5,360 nt of DNA. It comes from Candidatus Coatesiibacteriota bacterium (lineage in GTDB: Bacteria > B130-G9). The stretch's first letter is position 1. Every line of letters starts with the position of its first letter. Both the position numbers and the translations under genes were made by a program. Below, in pieces: positions 1 through 5,360 of this stretch. The stretch lies in NCBI GenBank assembly GCA_003647755.1, contig QMNL01000154.1, positions 1 to 5,360 of the forward strand, given 5' to 3'. The notes under the pieces are model-generated. The model did no database searches, was not told where the DNA came from, and saw only the letters and a program-made list of their open reading frames with translations.

Positions 1-1057
1 ACTTCCTCTTATAGAAATGCCTCCTTGCACGGCCGCTAAGCCTTATCTCCCTAACAGCCCGGGGATTGTGAAGGTAGGACAGCAGACCGTGGTTGCTCGT
101 CTCGAACTCCAGGCGGAAGAAATCCTGGCTATGCGGGAGTCGGCAGATAGGGCGCTTGGCCCCGCCGAATGCCGCACCGTAGCGACACATGGTCGGGAGA
201 AGCCGCTCGAAGAATGCTTTTCTGGCCCTGCGCTGAAGCTTCTTATCCTTGACTGGATGCAGCTTGAGCTTTTCGAGGAATGCTCTCATCCAGTCCGGAT
301 GCCCCCAGACAATCACGTCGCTGAAGGCGCAGCCGTCCAGTTTTTTCACCTTCAAGTGGTGGTCGAGCTGCTGAACCTCCTGGTCCGAATCCGGGACGTC
401 CGACGCTAGCTGCGTGGGCGGCTTGAAGAAGAACTGGCCCTCCCCCGATATGAACGCGGCCAGCGGTTTCCCATCAACTTCAACCAGGACCAATTTCCCG
501 CTCTTGATCGAGAAGTGCATGCAGTCGTGAGCAAAGCGCAGGCCCTCAAACTCATAGACTCGCCGATCGAACGATTTGCCCGGCGGAGGCTCTTTCTCGT
601 CAAACGGAATAAAAAAATCATCGAACGATTGGACAACCTCCTTCGACTTGGCCACGTAACCCGACTCGCCCTTCTCCCACAAAACGCACCAGTTCTCGAC
701 CTTGAACCGCTCTCCAACCTTCTTGGCACCTACAAATATGGTGCTTCTTATCCGCCCGCCATCGGTCCTAACCTTCGGGTCCTCGCCGATCTTCACGGTT
801 CGGGCATAATATGACGTGAAGTCCGGCCGCTTGATCGCCTCGCCTGATGCGTGCTTACTTGGGTCCCAGGGGAACGTGATGCTGCCAGGACCATCATGAA
901 GCACAGCCTCCTGAAGGAGCCGGATAGCCTTGAACAGGTGCTCTTGGTCCGGCACTGCGTCGCTGGCCTCGGCCAGACTGGGAGGAGGTAAGATCGAGAT
1001 GAGGAACGTCATACACAGAAGGCCGAGCATTATTGACGGCCAGTTAAGTCGGGACAT
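1..1057 (-). CDS. Exported protein of unknown function, 3' end cut by window edge; possibly the front part of an M1-like secreted peptidase
   Basis: An uninterrupted reading frame of 352 codons starts at the ATG at 1055-1057 and leaves the window with no stop. The start is well supported: GGAGGG lies 7 bases upstream, and residues 1-30 form a signal peptide (Arg3, hydrophobic core about 8-22, then a proline turn and Ser-Leu-Ala, giving likely cleavage near residue 29/30). The mature part is soluble-looking, with no further membrane helix and no HExxH zinc motif in the visible portion. Residues 168-214 read as beta strands ending in GEGQFFFKPP (205-214). Residues 312-340 contain a block like FFRLEFET...HGLLSYLHNP. 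From memory, similar blocks (G-x-G-x-F...PP) occur in the N-terminal non-catalytic region of large secreted M1-family aminopeptidase-like proteins. If that is right, the catalytic domain lies beyond the left edge. The coding region and export are seen; the family is inference and uncertain. It is separated from ccdA by 376 bases and probably transcribed on its own. Confidence 0.87.
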   Translation of the reverse strand, partial: MSRLNWPSIMLGLLCMTFLISILPPPSLAEASDAVPDQEHLFKAIRLLQEAVLHDGPGSITFPWDPSKHASGEAIKRPDFTSYYARTVKIGEDPKVRTDGGRIRSTIFVGAKKVGERFKVENWCVLWEKGESGYVAKSKEVVQSFDDFFIPFDEKEPPPGKSFDRRVYEFEGLRFAHDCMHFSIKSGKLVLVEVDGKPLAAFISGEGQFFFKPPTQLASDVPDSDQEVQQLDHHLKVKKLDGCAFSDVIVWGHPDWMRAFLEKLKLHPVKDKKLQRRARKAFFERLLPTMCRYGAAFGGAKRPICRLPHSQDFFRLEFETSNHGLLSYLHNPRAVREIRLSGRARRHFYKRK

Positions 1058-1064
1058 TGAACAA

Positions 1065-1070
1065 CCCTCC
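1065..1070 (-). promoter_or_regulatory. Ribosome binding site of the exported-protein gene
   Basis: GGAGGG sits 7 bases before the ATG at 1057. It is the strongest Shine-Dalgarno match in the window and fixes the start of the edge-truncated gene. The signal peptide that follows supports the same start. Confidence 0.85.
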
Positions 1071-1111
1071 TATGGATCGCGCCGCTGAGGCTCAGTGTAT
1101 TGTAGAGGCTG

Positions 1112-1120
1112 ATCATAACA
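1112..1120 (-). promoter_or_regulatory. Candidate extended -10 promoter for the exported-protein gene
   Basis: The minus strand reads TGTTATGAT here, which fits the extended -10 form TG-n-TATAAT with one mismatch. Its position would give a 5' leader of roughly 45-50 bases before the ATG at 1057. No good -35 box lies 16-18 bases upstream; the nearest TT-starting hexamer (TTCCGC, 1137-1142) is 19 bases away and weak. A second -10-like hexamer, TACAAT, lies at 1099-1104. Short matches like these are common by chance, so this is only a candidate. Confidence 0.3.
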
Positions 1121-1227
1121 TAACAGGAACTACCCAGCGGAACAAGACGTCGTGATTCTCAAAAAGGGTGCTGCACGAACAGGGTAATTGCGCAATATAC
1201 ACAGAGGGCCGTCTGTCATTTTAGGCC

Positions 1228-1250
1228 CCGGCCGTTTTGTTCGCGGCCGG
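1228..1250. repeat. Perfect inverted repeat, 7-bp arms with 9-base loop
   Basis: CCGGCCG (1228-1234) and CGGCCGG (1244-1250) are exact reverse complements around a T-rich loop. Transcribed from either strand this makes a stable GC-only stem. It lies about 180 bases beyond the ccdA stop and about 110 bases before the candidate promoter of the left gene. There is no U-tract on either side, so it is not a classical intrinsic terminator. It could be a 3' mRNA stabilising hairpin or a protein-binding palindrome, or have no function. Confidence 0.5.
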
Positions 1251-1433
1251 TCTCGTGAGTATGACCCACGATCATTGATGTCGCTCGGCCATTGTGCACC
1301 CCAGGCACGACGGATGCGTGCCAAGAGTCGTTACGCCATCTCTGCCTCACCGTAAGAGGTTAAAAGGGCATCAGTAAGGCGTAGTCCCGCTTCCTGGTTA
1401 CTTGCCTGCTTGGAGCCGGCAACCGCTCATCAA

Positions 1434-2168
1434 TTATTCACCGGTGAAGAGTGGAGCGAGATACTCATTAACTATGGATGAGAGCGAGCCGGTGAAGATC
1501 ATGACCCCGACGAGTATCAGTAGAATGCCCGCTCCGATGTTTATCTTGCGTATGTGCTTCTTGATCTTGGTGAAGTAGCCCAGGGCGCTATCGACAGCGA
1601 TCGAGGTCAGGAAGAACGGGATGGCCATGCCCAGCGAGTAGAAGCACAGTAGATAGACCCCCTGCCAGATCGTGTTTGACTGGCTGGCATACAGCAAGAT
1701 CGCTCCAAGGATAGGCCCCACGCATGGGGTCCAGCCCAGTGAGAACGCGATGCCAATGAGGAACGAGCCAATATATCCGGCTGGCTTGCTTTTGACGTTT
1801 ACTTGCTTGTACTTGGTGAGAAAGCCGATCTTCAAGACGCCCATGACGTATAGACCAAAGACCACGACTACGACTCCGGCGACCTTGCTGATGATACTCA
1901 TGTACTCCTGAAGCCACAGGCCGATCCTGCTGGCGCCTGCGCCGAGCGAGACGAAGACGACGCTGAAGCCCAGTATGAAGCATAGTGTGCTGATGACAGT
2001 CGTTCTCTTTATCTTGCTGGACCTCTTCTCGCTGGTCATTTCAGAGAGCGATAGCCCTGTAATAAAAGCCAGATAAGAGGGGACAATAGGTAGGATACAA
2101 GGGGACAAGAAACTCGCGAGCCCCGCGAGAAAAGCCACTACCCAAGATATGCTTTGAACTTCCTGCAT
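1434..2168 (-). CDS. ccdA: CcdA-type cytochrome c biogenesis / thiol-disulfide electron carrier membrane protein
   Basis: This is a 244-residue polytopic inner-membrane protein of the CcdA/DsbD-beta family. The family passes reducing equivalents from cytoplasmic thioredoxin across the membrane to extracytoplasmic thiol proteins, for example for haem attachment to cytochrome c. Six hydrophobic segments lie at about 8-31, 57-79, 90-112, 132-160, 168-193 and 208-230. The family's two redox cysteines are present: Cys24 in FLSPCILPIVPSYLAFITG and Cys149 in SLGWTPCVGPILGAIL, each in the expected proline-rich context. The length is that of a stand-alone CcdA, without the periplasmic domains of full DsbD. 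AGGAG lies 7 bases before the ATG, supporting the start. It begins 75 bases after truB, with no visible terminator and no clear promoter between them, so it may be the last gene of the operon. Its thioredoxin-like partner is not in the window, so the client pathway (cytochrome c or other periplasmic thiols) cannot be settled. Confidence 0.93.
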   Translation of the reverse strand: MQEVQSISWVVAFLAGLASFLSPCILPIVPSYLAFITGLSLSEMTSEKRSSKIKRTTVISTLCFILGFSVVFVSLGAGASRIGLWLQEYMSIISKVAGVVVVVFGLYVMGVLKIGFLTKYKQVNVKSKPAGYIGSFLIGIAFSLGWTPCVGPILGAILLYASQSNTIWQGVYLLCFYSLGMAIPFFLTSIAVDSALGYFTKIKKHIRKINIGAGILLILVGVMIFTGSLSSIVNEYLAPLFTGE

Positions 2169-2175
2169 GTGTGCT

Positions 2176-2180
2176 CTCCT
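2176..2180 (-). promoter_or_regulatory. Ribosome binding site of ccdA
   Basis: AGGAG (within AGGAGAG) lies 7 bases before the ccdA ATG at 2168. A strong, independent site fits a gene 75 bases downstream of truB that does not depend on translational coupling. Confidence 0.8.
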
Positions 2181-2243
2181 TTTCCTGGTGCTTGATTACC
2201 GTGATTTCGAAAGTGCTCGAGAGGGCAACCTATGCCTTAGCCG

Positions 2244-3362
2244 CTAGTGTGAAGTTGGTGGTCTTCTGTTGGGGCGTCTCCGTGAGCGGCCGTGTTTGTT
2301 GCCCTGACCCCGCCCCTTACGGTAGGGCCGCCTGGAGCGAGCTCGAGAGCCAGAGGGTTTACGTGCACGGCTTGGATATCTTTTGGGAGGAGACGATGTC
2401 AGAAGTATCTTCTCCGGCCTGAGGACCATCGGCAAGCTGGGTCGGCGTTCTAAATCGCTACCGGAAGGCTCCGTAGCGCGGAAAATGCCGATTAGCTCGC
2501 CGCGCCAGGTGCGAAGTATAACAGGATCACCCATTGCAATCTCACTTGCCAGTCTCACCTGGTCGATGTCGATCGAAAGACCATTGAGTGCATAGTGCTC
2601 TGCCACGGGAGAGACCTCGCCGCGTGCGAAGTCGGGCAAGATGTGCTCAATTGGCTCCAGCTGGTCCAGTATCTCGTCCCTGCTGAGCGCGAAGACGCGG
2701 CTGTAGGGCAGGGCGTTGTCCATCTCCCAGGGGCCGATCTTGGTTCGCTGAAGCTTGAAAACATGGGCGCCGCAGCCCAGTTTCTCACCGATATCAGCAC
2801 ACAGTGACCTGATATAGGTGCCCTTAGAACAGCTTATCTCCAGCTGCACCGTCGATGCTGAGAGTGATTGAAGCTCAAGCTTGTGAATCGTAATATCCCT
2901 CGGCTCTACGTTTGCCTGGACTCCCTGCCGGGCCAGAACATAGAGCTTCCTGCCGTCCCGCTTGATCGCGGAGAACATCGGGGGGACCTGTTTAAGCTCT
3001 CCCCTGAACTGGCTAAGAACCAGCTCGACATCTTCAGGGCTAAACTCGGGGACCTCCCTGACCTGTAGAACTTTGCCGGTTGAATCGAGCGTGTCAGTCG
3101 TTACGCCCAGCTTCATCCAGGCAACGTAGGACTTCGGGAGCGCCATGAGATACTCAAGCAGCCTGGTCGCCCTGCCAACACACAGGAGCAGAACGCCGCT
3201 TGCGATGGGGTCCAGTGTTCCTGTATGACCTACTTTCTTGACGTGCAGCAGTTTTCTGAGCAGCCCCACCACCTCAAAAGAGGTCTTGCCCCTCGGTTTT
3301 GACACGTTCAGCAGCCCAAACGGCTCGAACACATTCACGTTAGCTGATCTATTACTCAACAT
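2244..3362 (-). CDS. truB: tRNA pseudouridine-55 synthase TruB with an arginine-rich C-terminal tail
   Basis: TruB converts uridine 55 in the T-loop of tRNAs to pseudouridine in the cytoplasm. The family motifs appear in order: KPRGKTS (22-28); GHTGTLDPIASGVL (45-58), with catalytic Asp51; the Y-x-A...LG-x-x-T-D-T-x-D...G block (79-96); QVPPMFSAIK (125-134) followed by Y-V-L-A-R-x-G; and SKGTYIRSL..DIGEKLG (179-196). Residues about 265-320 look like the C-terminal PUA-type RNA-binding domain. At 372 residues it is longer than the usual ~300. The excess is residues 326-372, with 15 Arg, 4 Lys and no Asp or Glu. The annotated ATG is only 3 bases after GGAGG; the next codon is TTG, spaced 6 bases, so TTG at 3357-3359 may be the true start (one residue shorter). 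The gene is 92 bases after the DHH gene, the usual order in translation clusters. Confidence 0.96.
   Translation of the reverse strand: MLSNRSANVNVFEPFGLLNVSKPRGKTSFEVVGLLRKLLHVKKVGHTGTLDPIASGVLLLCVGRATRLLEYLMALPKSYVAWMKLGVTTDTLDSTGKVLQVREVPEFSPEDVELVLSQFRGELKQVPPMFSAIKRDGRKLYVLARQGVQANVEPRDITIHKLELQSLSASTVQLEISCSKGTYIRSLCADIGEKLGCGAHVFKLQRTKIGPWEMDNALPYSRVFALSRDEILDQLEPIEHILPDFARGEVSPVAEHYALNGLSIDIDQVRLASEIAMGDPVILRTWRGELIGIFRATEPSGSDLERRPSLPMVLRPEKILLTSSPPKRYPSRARKPSGSRARSRRPYRKGRGQGNKHGRSRRRPNRRPPTSH
2247..2387 (-). other. Segment encoding the basic, low-complexity tail of TruB
   Basis: This stretch encodes TruB residues 326-372, a run of short Arg/Ser/Gly/Pro motifs such as SRARK, ARSRR and RSRRRPNRRPP. 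Nineteen of 47 residues are Arg or Lys and none is acidic, so it should be disordered and strongly cationic. It continues in frame from the PUA-like region with no stop or visible frameshift. Nonspecific RNA or ribosome binding is the natural guess, but that is inferred from composition only. Confidence 0.75.
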
Positions 3363-3454
3363 ATGCCTCCCACTTCTCAGCTAAGATGATCCTGCCTATC
3401 CCGACAATTCAAGAACCCAGGAGGAATCCCGAGACCCTCGATGCCGGTCTTACC
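3363..3454 (-). other. 92-base spacer between the DHH gene and truB
   Basis: This spacer holds the truB ribosome binding site next to the ATG. I see no stem followed by a T-run, so no terminator. A TTGAAT hexamer lies on the minus strand, but no matching -10 box sits 16-18 bases after it, so no promoter is called. Read-through transcription from nrnA into truB is the simplest reading. Confidence 0.5.
3366..3370 (-). promoter_or_regulatory. Ribosome binding site of truB, with a start-deciding spacing
   Basis: GGAGG is separated by just CAT from the ATG at 3360-3362, a 3-base spacer that is unusually short. Measured to the following TTG codon (3357-3359), the spacer is 6 bases. The site therefore supports a start at this locus but leaves open whether ATG or TTG is used. 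GTG codons further in (3336-3338 and 3330-3332) have no comparable site. Confidence 0.65.
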
Positions 3455-4474
3455 CTAATCCAATAAAACTCTGCGGCGCGAACTGGCCGCCTGTTTCAAC
3501 TCGTTACGAGCAGCCCCAATCACATCAGAGATTACACTATCAAGGCTCCCGTTCACAATGCAGCCTGCGGCTCGCTCGTGGCCACCTCCACCGAACAACG
3601 CCGCAAGCCCGCTAGCATCAATCCGCCCCCTGGAACGGATGCTGACTTTGTATTGGTCCGCTGCGCTCTGTGAAAAGAAGACCGCTATCTCTGCGGCACG
3701 AACCTTCATCACATAATTAGTGAACTGTTCCGTTGAGCCCCAAAATGCCGCCTCGCGTCGCATTTGCTCGGTCCCCACTATCCACACGATCGAGCCGTCC
3801 TCCGTGGACTTAGCGGAGGCCAAAACCTTGCCGAAAAACACAAGCCTCTGCAATGTGAAATTACATTCCAAATGTCTCGTTATCTCTGCCACATCTACAC
3901 CTGTTTCGAGCAGCCTGGCGGCCACCCTAAGCGCCGCGGGAGTTGTGTTCGAGAACGAAAAGGAGCCTGTATCTGTTGAGATGCCCGTGAATAGGTTCGT
4001 GGCGATCTGAACGTCATTGCTGAGGCCAAACGCATCCACTATGCCAAAAAATAACTCTGAGGCGCTAGATGCCTCGCCGTCAACGATGTTCACGTGTCCG
4101 AATAGTGCGTTGTCCTTGTGGTGATCGATGTTGATCACTCTCTTGGCCGGGACGGCCGTGTCGCCATAATCCCAAGCGACGCGGGAGAGCGTGGAGCTGT
4201 CAAAGACGATCACACAGTCTAGCTCACCCCGCGACAGCTGCTTCGACGCGGCATCGGTCTTTGCGGCGAGGGCATATCCGGGCAGAAAGCTATACATCTC
4301 GGGCATGGCGTCATTCTGAAGCGAGCGCACCTCCTTGCCGAGGCTGCGAAGCATCAGCATCGCCGCAATGATGCTTCCAGCCGCATCGCCATCCGGATCA
4401 ACGTGGGAGACTACCCCGAACGTCCGGCCACTGCGAATGATTGACACTGCCTGCTGAAGCGCATCATCAGTCAT
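3455..4474 (-). CDS. nrnA: DHH/DHHA1 phosphoesterase, NrnA-like oligoribonuclease / pAp phosphatase
   Basis: This is a cytoplasmic metal-dependent phosphoesterase of the DHH family. NrnA members degrade 2-5-nt RNAs and dephosphorylate 3'-phosphoadenosine-5'-phosphate (pAp). Numbering from the ATG at 4474 (339 residues), the metal-site motifs are complete: SHVDPDGDAAGS (23-34; His24, Asp26, Asp28), VIVFDSS with Asp92, NIDHHKDN (115-122; Asp117-His118-His119) and STDTGSF with Asp168. The DHHA1 substrate-binding motif is FGGGGHERAAG (294-304). The reading frame is open to an upstream ATG at 4528, but that would add 18 residues overlapping the rbfA coding end. The 4474 start places the first motif at the normal distance from the N-terminus and overlaps the rbfA stop by 8 bases, suggesting translational coupling, since no clear Shine-Dalgarno precedes it. 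A rbfA-nrnA-truB order is common in bacteria. Which of the two activities dominates cannot be read from the sequence. Confidence 0.93.
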   Translation of the reverse strand: MTDDALQQAVSIIRSGRTFGVVSHVDPDGDAAGSIIAAMLMLRSLGKEVRSLQNDAMPEMYSFLPGYALAAKTDAASKQLSRGELDCVIVFDSSTLSRVAWDYGDTAVPAKRVINIDHHKDNALFGHVNIVDGEASSASELFFGIVDAFGLSNDVQIATNLFTGISTDTGSFSFSNTTPAALRVAARLLETGVDVAEITRHLECNFTLQRLVFFGKVLASAKSTEDGSIVWIVGTEQMRREAAFWGSTEQFTNYVMKVRAAEIAVFFSQSAADQYKVSIRSRGRIDASGLAALFGGGGHERAAGCIVNGSLDSVISDVIGAARNELKQAASSRRRVLLD

Positions 4475-4844
4475 CGTCGGAGTTTTCTCTGTCCTCTTTC
4501 TCAAGCTTGACGATCGATTCGGATACACGCAGCGCCTGCTCGTAAATCTCGTCCTTGATGAAATGTATCTCCGGCACTCTCCGTAACCGCAGTCTCTTGC
4601 CTAGGCTAGTCCGTACAAAGCCAGTTGCGCTGTTCAGCCCCCTTTGCACCTCGTCCGAACGCTCCTGATCTTGGCGAGGGACGGTGTAGTAAATTCGCGC
4701 CTGCCTCAAATCGTGGGTCACTTTCACGCTCGTAACCGTGACGACCTTAATGCGGGGGTCTTTGACCTTCCTGAGTAAGAGCTCACAGACCTCCCTTTGG
4801 AGTTGGTGCTCGACACGATCAGAGCGACTATATGTTGTGTGCAT
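4467..4844 (-). CDS. rbfA: 30S ribosome-binding factor RbfA
   Basis: RbfA is a small KH-fold protein that binds the pre-30S subunit near the 5' end helix of 16S rRNA and assists late maturation and cold adaptation. The 125 residues show the family pattern: R-x-D-R-V-E-x-Q-L-Q-R-E (8-18), LLLRKVKDPRI (22-32), VTVTSVKVTHDLRQARIYYTV (35-55, with the conserved D-L-x-x-A), and the C-terminal RLRRVPEIHFIKDE (86-99) followed by E-x-A-x-R-V-x-x-x-I. The frame is open to an ATG at 4901, but that would overlap the coaD end by 43 bases. The ATG at 4844 gives the standard RbfA N-terminus and lies 14 bases past the coaD stop. The tail ends in an acidic run (SDDD), and its stop overlaps the start of the next gene. 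Confidence 0.95.
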   Translation of the reverse strand: MHTTYSRSDRVEHQLQREVCELLLRKVKDPRIKVVTVTSVKVTHDLRQARIYYTVPRQDQERSDEVQRGLNSATGFVRTSLGKRLRLRRVPEIHFIKDEIYEQALRVSESIVKLEKEDRENSDDD

Positions 4845-4854
4845 GATGGCCCGA

Positions 4855-4859
4855 TCCTT
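4855..4859 (-). promoter_or_regulatory. Likely ribosome binding site of rbfA
   Basis: AAGGA lies 10 bases before the rbfA ATG at 4844, and its first base is the first base past the rest of the coaD end, touching the coaD stop codon. It supports the short rbfA start over the upstream ATG at 4901. The spacing is slightly long, and coupling to coaD termination may help. Confidence 0.55.
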
Positions 4860-5353
4860 CAACCCCTCGAAAGCTTCGTGTCCAGTGCGCGAAGCACGCA
4901 CGCAGTTACGAGGTTGCTTACGTTCCCGCCCAGCGCGCTTATCTCCTTCACGAGGCTCGAACTCACGTAGGAATACTGCTCGCTCGGCATCAAGAACACG
5001 GTCTCGATCCTGTGCCTGAGATTGCGGTTCATCAGCGTCATCTGGAACTCCGTCTCGAAATCCCCTATTGCCCTGATGCCCCTGATGATCGAGGTCGCGC
5101 CCAACTTCGCTGCGAACTCAACCGTCAGGCCAGAAAAGACTTCCGCCCGGGCGCTCGGCTCAAGGCCAAGTTCCGCGAGTGACCCCTGCACCATCGCTAG
5201 ACGCTCTTCCACCGAAAATGTTGTTGTCTTGCCCATGTTTTGCGCGATGCCGACAACGACAGAATCAAATATGCCGAGCGTCCGACGAACAACATCAAGG
5301 TGCCCGAGCGTGATTGGGTCGAATGTTCCAGGATACAGCGCAAGCTTAGTCAT
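4859..5353 (-). CDS. coaD: Phosphopantetheine adenylyltransferase CoaD
   Basis: CoaD transfers AMP from ATP to 4'-phosphopantetheine to give dephospho-CoA, the penultimate step of coenzyme A synthesis, in the cytoplasm. The 164 residues match the usual family length (about 160). The nucleotidyltransferase signature is at the N-terminus: YPGTFDPITLGHLD (7-20), with the T/HxGH element as Thr15-Leu-Gly-His18. Further conserved elements are Lys42 before TFSVEER (45-51), IIRGIRAIGDFETEFQMTLMNR (89-110) with Arg91, and YSYVSSSLVKEIS (127-139), the ISSTxVRE-like ATP loop. The ATG is 7 bases from the window edge, so the ribosome binding site and any promoter are outside. Nothing is missing from the protein. 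coaD more often sits beside rsmD; placement directly before rbfA is less usual to my knowledge and suggests it shares the translation operon's transcript here. Confidence 0.97.
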   Translation of the reverse strand: MTKLALYPGTFDPITLGHLDVVRRTLGIFDSVVVGIAQNMGKTTTFSVEERLAMVQGSLAELGLEPSARAEVFSGLTVEFAAKLGATSIIRGIRAIGDFETEFQMTLMNRNLRHRIETVFLMPSEQYSYVSSSLVKEISALGGNVSNLVTACVLRALDTKLSRG

Positions 5354-5360
5354 CTTGAGG

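Larger units (their letters stand above)
1058..1433. other. 376-base intergenic gap between ccdA and the exported-protein gene
   Basis: No convincing gene lies here. It holds the ribosome binding site and candidate promoter of the left-hand gene and one 7-bp perfect inverted repeat (1228-1250). It also has small imperfect hairpins: ACAGA/TCTGT at 1201-1216 and TTGCC/GGCAA at 1402-1422. None is followed by a T-run in either direction, so no intrinsic terminator for ccdA can be called. A 64-codon minus-strand frame at 1130-1324 is rich in Arg and Pro and has no domain pattern. I saw no cloverleaf or repeat array. Confidence 0.7.

Noticed and set aside
406..729. 107-codon minus-strand frame starting MPRRLESGS
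   Set aside because: It is an out-of-frame shadow of the exported-protein gene, with Arg/Ser-rich composition and no ribosome binding site. The true frame here is open across the whole region and carries the signal peptide.
17..814. Plus-strand frames at 17-409 and 515-814
   Set aside because: Both are antisense to the exported-protein gene, with no ribosome binding site or recognisable domain.
1201..1220. ACAGA/TCTGT hairpin followed by CATTTT as a plus-strand terminator
   Set aside because: The stem is only 5 bp, the T-run is short and interrupted, and no plus-strand gene lies upstream.
1130..1324. 64-codon minus-strand frame in the ccdA downstream gap
   Set aside because: It has high Arg/Pro content, no upstream Shine-Dalgarno that I can see, no motif, and it overlaps the inverted repeat and the candidate promoter. 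A chance frame is more likely.
1402..1422. TTGCC/GGCAA hairpin just past the ccdA stop as a terminator
   Set aside because: The stem is only 5 bp with an 11-base loop, and no T-run follows it on the minus strand.
1588..1983. 131-codon minus-strand frame inside ccdA
   Set aside because: It is a shifted-frame shadow of ccdA. The ccdA frame has the membrane helices and both redox cysteines.
2171..2422. Plus-strand frame across the truB tail and the ccdA leader
   Set aside because: It is antisense to truB, with no ribosome binding site and no domain. It arises from the GC-rich Arg codons of the tail.
4738..5019. Plus-strand 93-codon frame opposite rbfA/coaD
   Set aside because: It has Arg/Ser-rich antisense composition and covers two strongly recognised genes on the other strand.

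Overview
This window looks like chromosomal DNA from a bacterium of moderate G+C content (a little over half by eye, not counted). It is a compact, wholly minus-strand block of housekeeping genes followed by the start of a secreted-protein gene. The gene families do not fix the phylum. A Gram-negative-type or deep-branching free-living bacterium would fit the exported protein and the CcdA-type thiol carrier, but that is inference.

Right to left, in the direction of transcription, the layout is as follows. coaD (phosphopantetheine adenylyltransferase) is complete, with its start 7 bases from the right edge. rbfA (30S ribosome-binding factor) starts 14 bases after the coaD stop. A DHH/DHHA1 phosphoesterase of the NrnA type overlaps the rbfA end by 8 bases. 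truB (tRNA pseudouridine-55 synthase) follows after 92 bases and carries an unusual arginine-rich tail. ccdA (six-helix thiol-disulfide electron carrier) follows after 75 bases. I see no T-tracted terminator in any of these gaps, so the five genes could be one transcript. A 376-base gap (1058-1433) then holds one perfect inverted repeat and a plausible extended -10 promoter. Beyond it a large secreted-protein gene begins at 1057 and runs off the left edge after 352 codons.

rbfA, the DHH phosphoesterase and truB are the familiar core of the bacterial nusA-infB-rbfA-nrnA-truB-ribF-rpsO translation cluster. They serve 30S maturation, nanoRNA/pAp turnover and tRNA T-loop modification. Here the core has unusual flanks: coaD (coenzyme A synthesis) upstream where infB is common, and ccdA downstream where ribF or rpsO is common. 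The gene at the left edge is probably a separate transcription unit. Its N-terminal part resembles, from memory only, the non-catalytic front end of some large secreted M1-type metallopeptidase proteins.

I did not find a convincing undescribed system, CRISPR array, mobile element, tRNA or rRNA. The points most worth a second look are the edge-truncated secreted protein, the basic tail of TruB and the altered gene neighbourhood.
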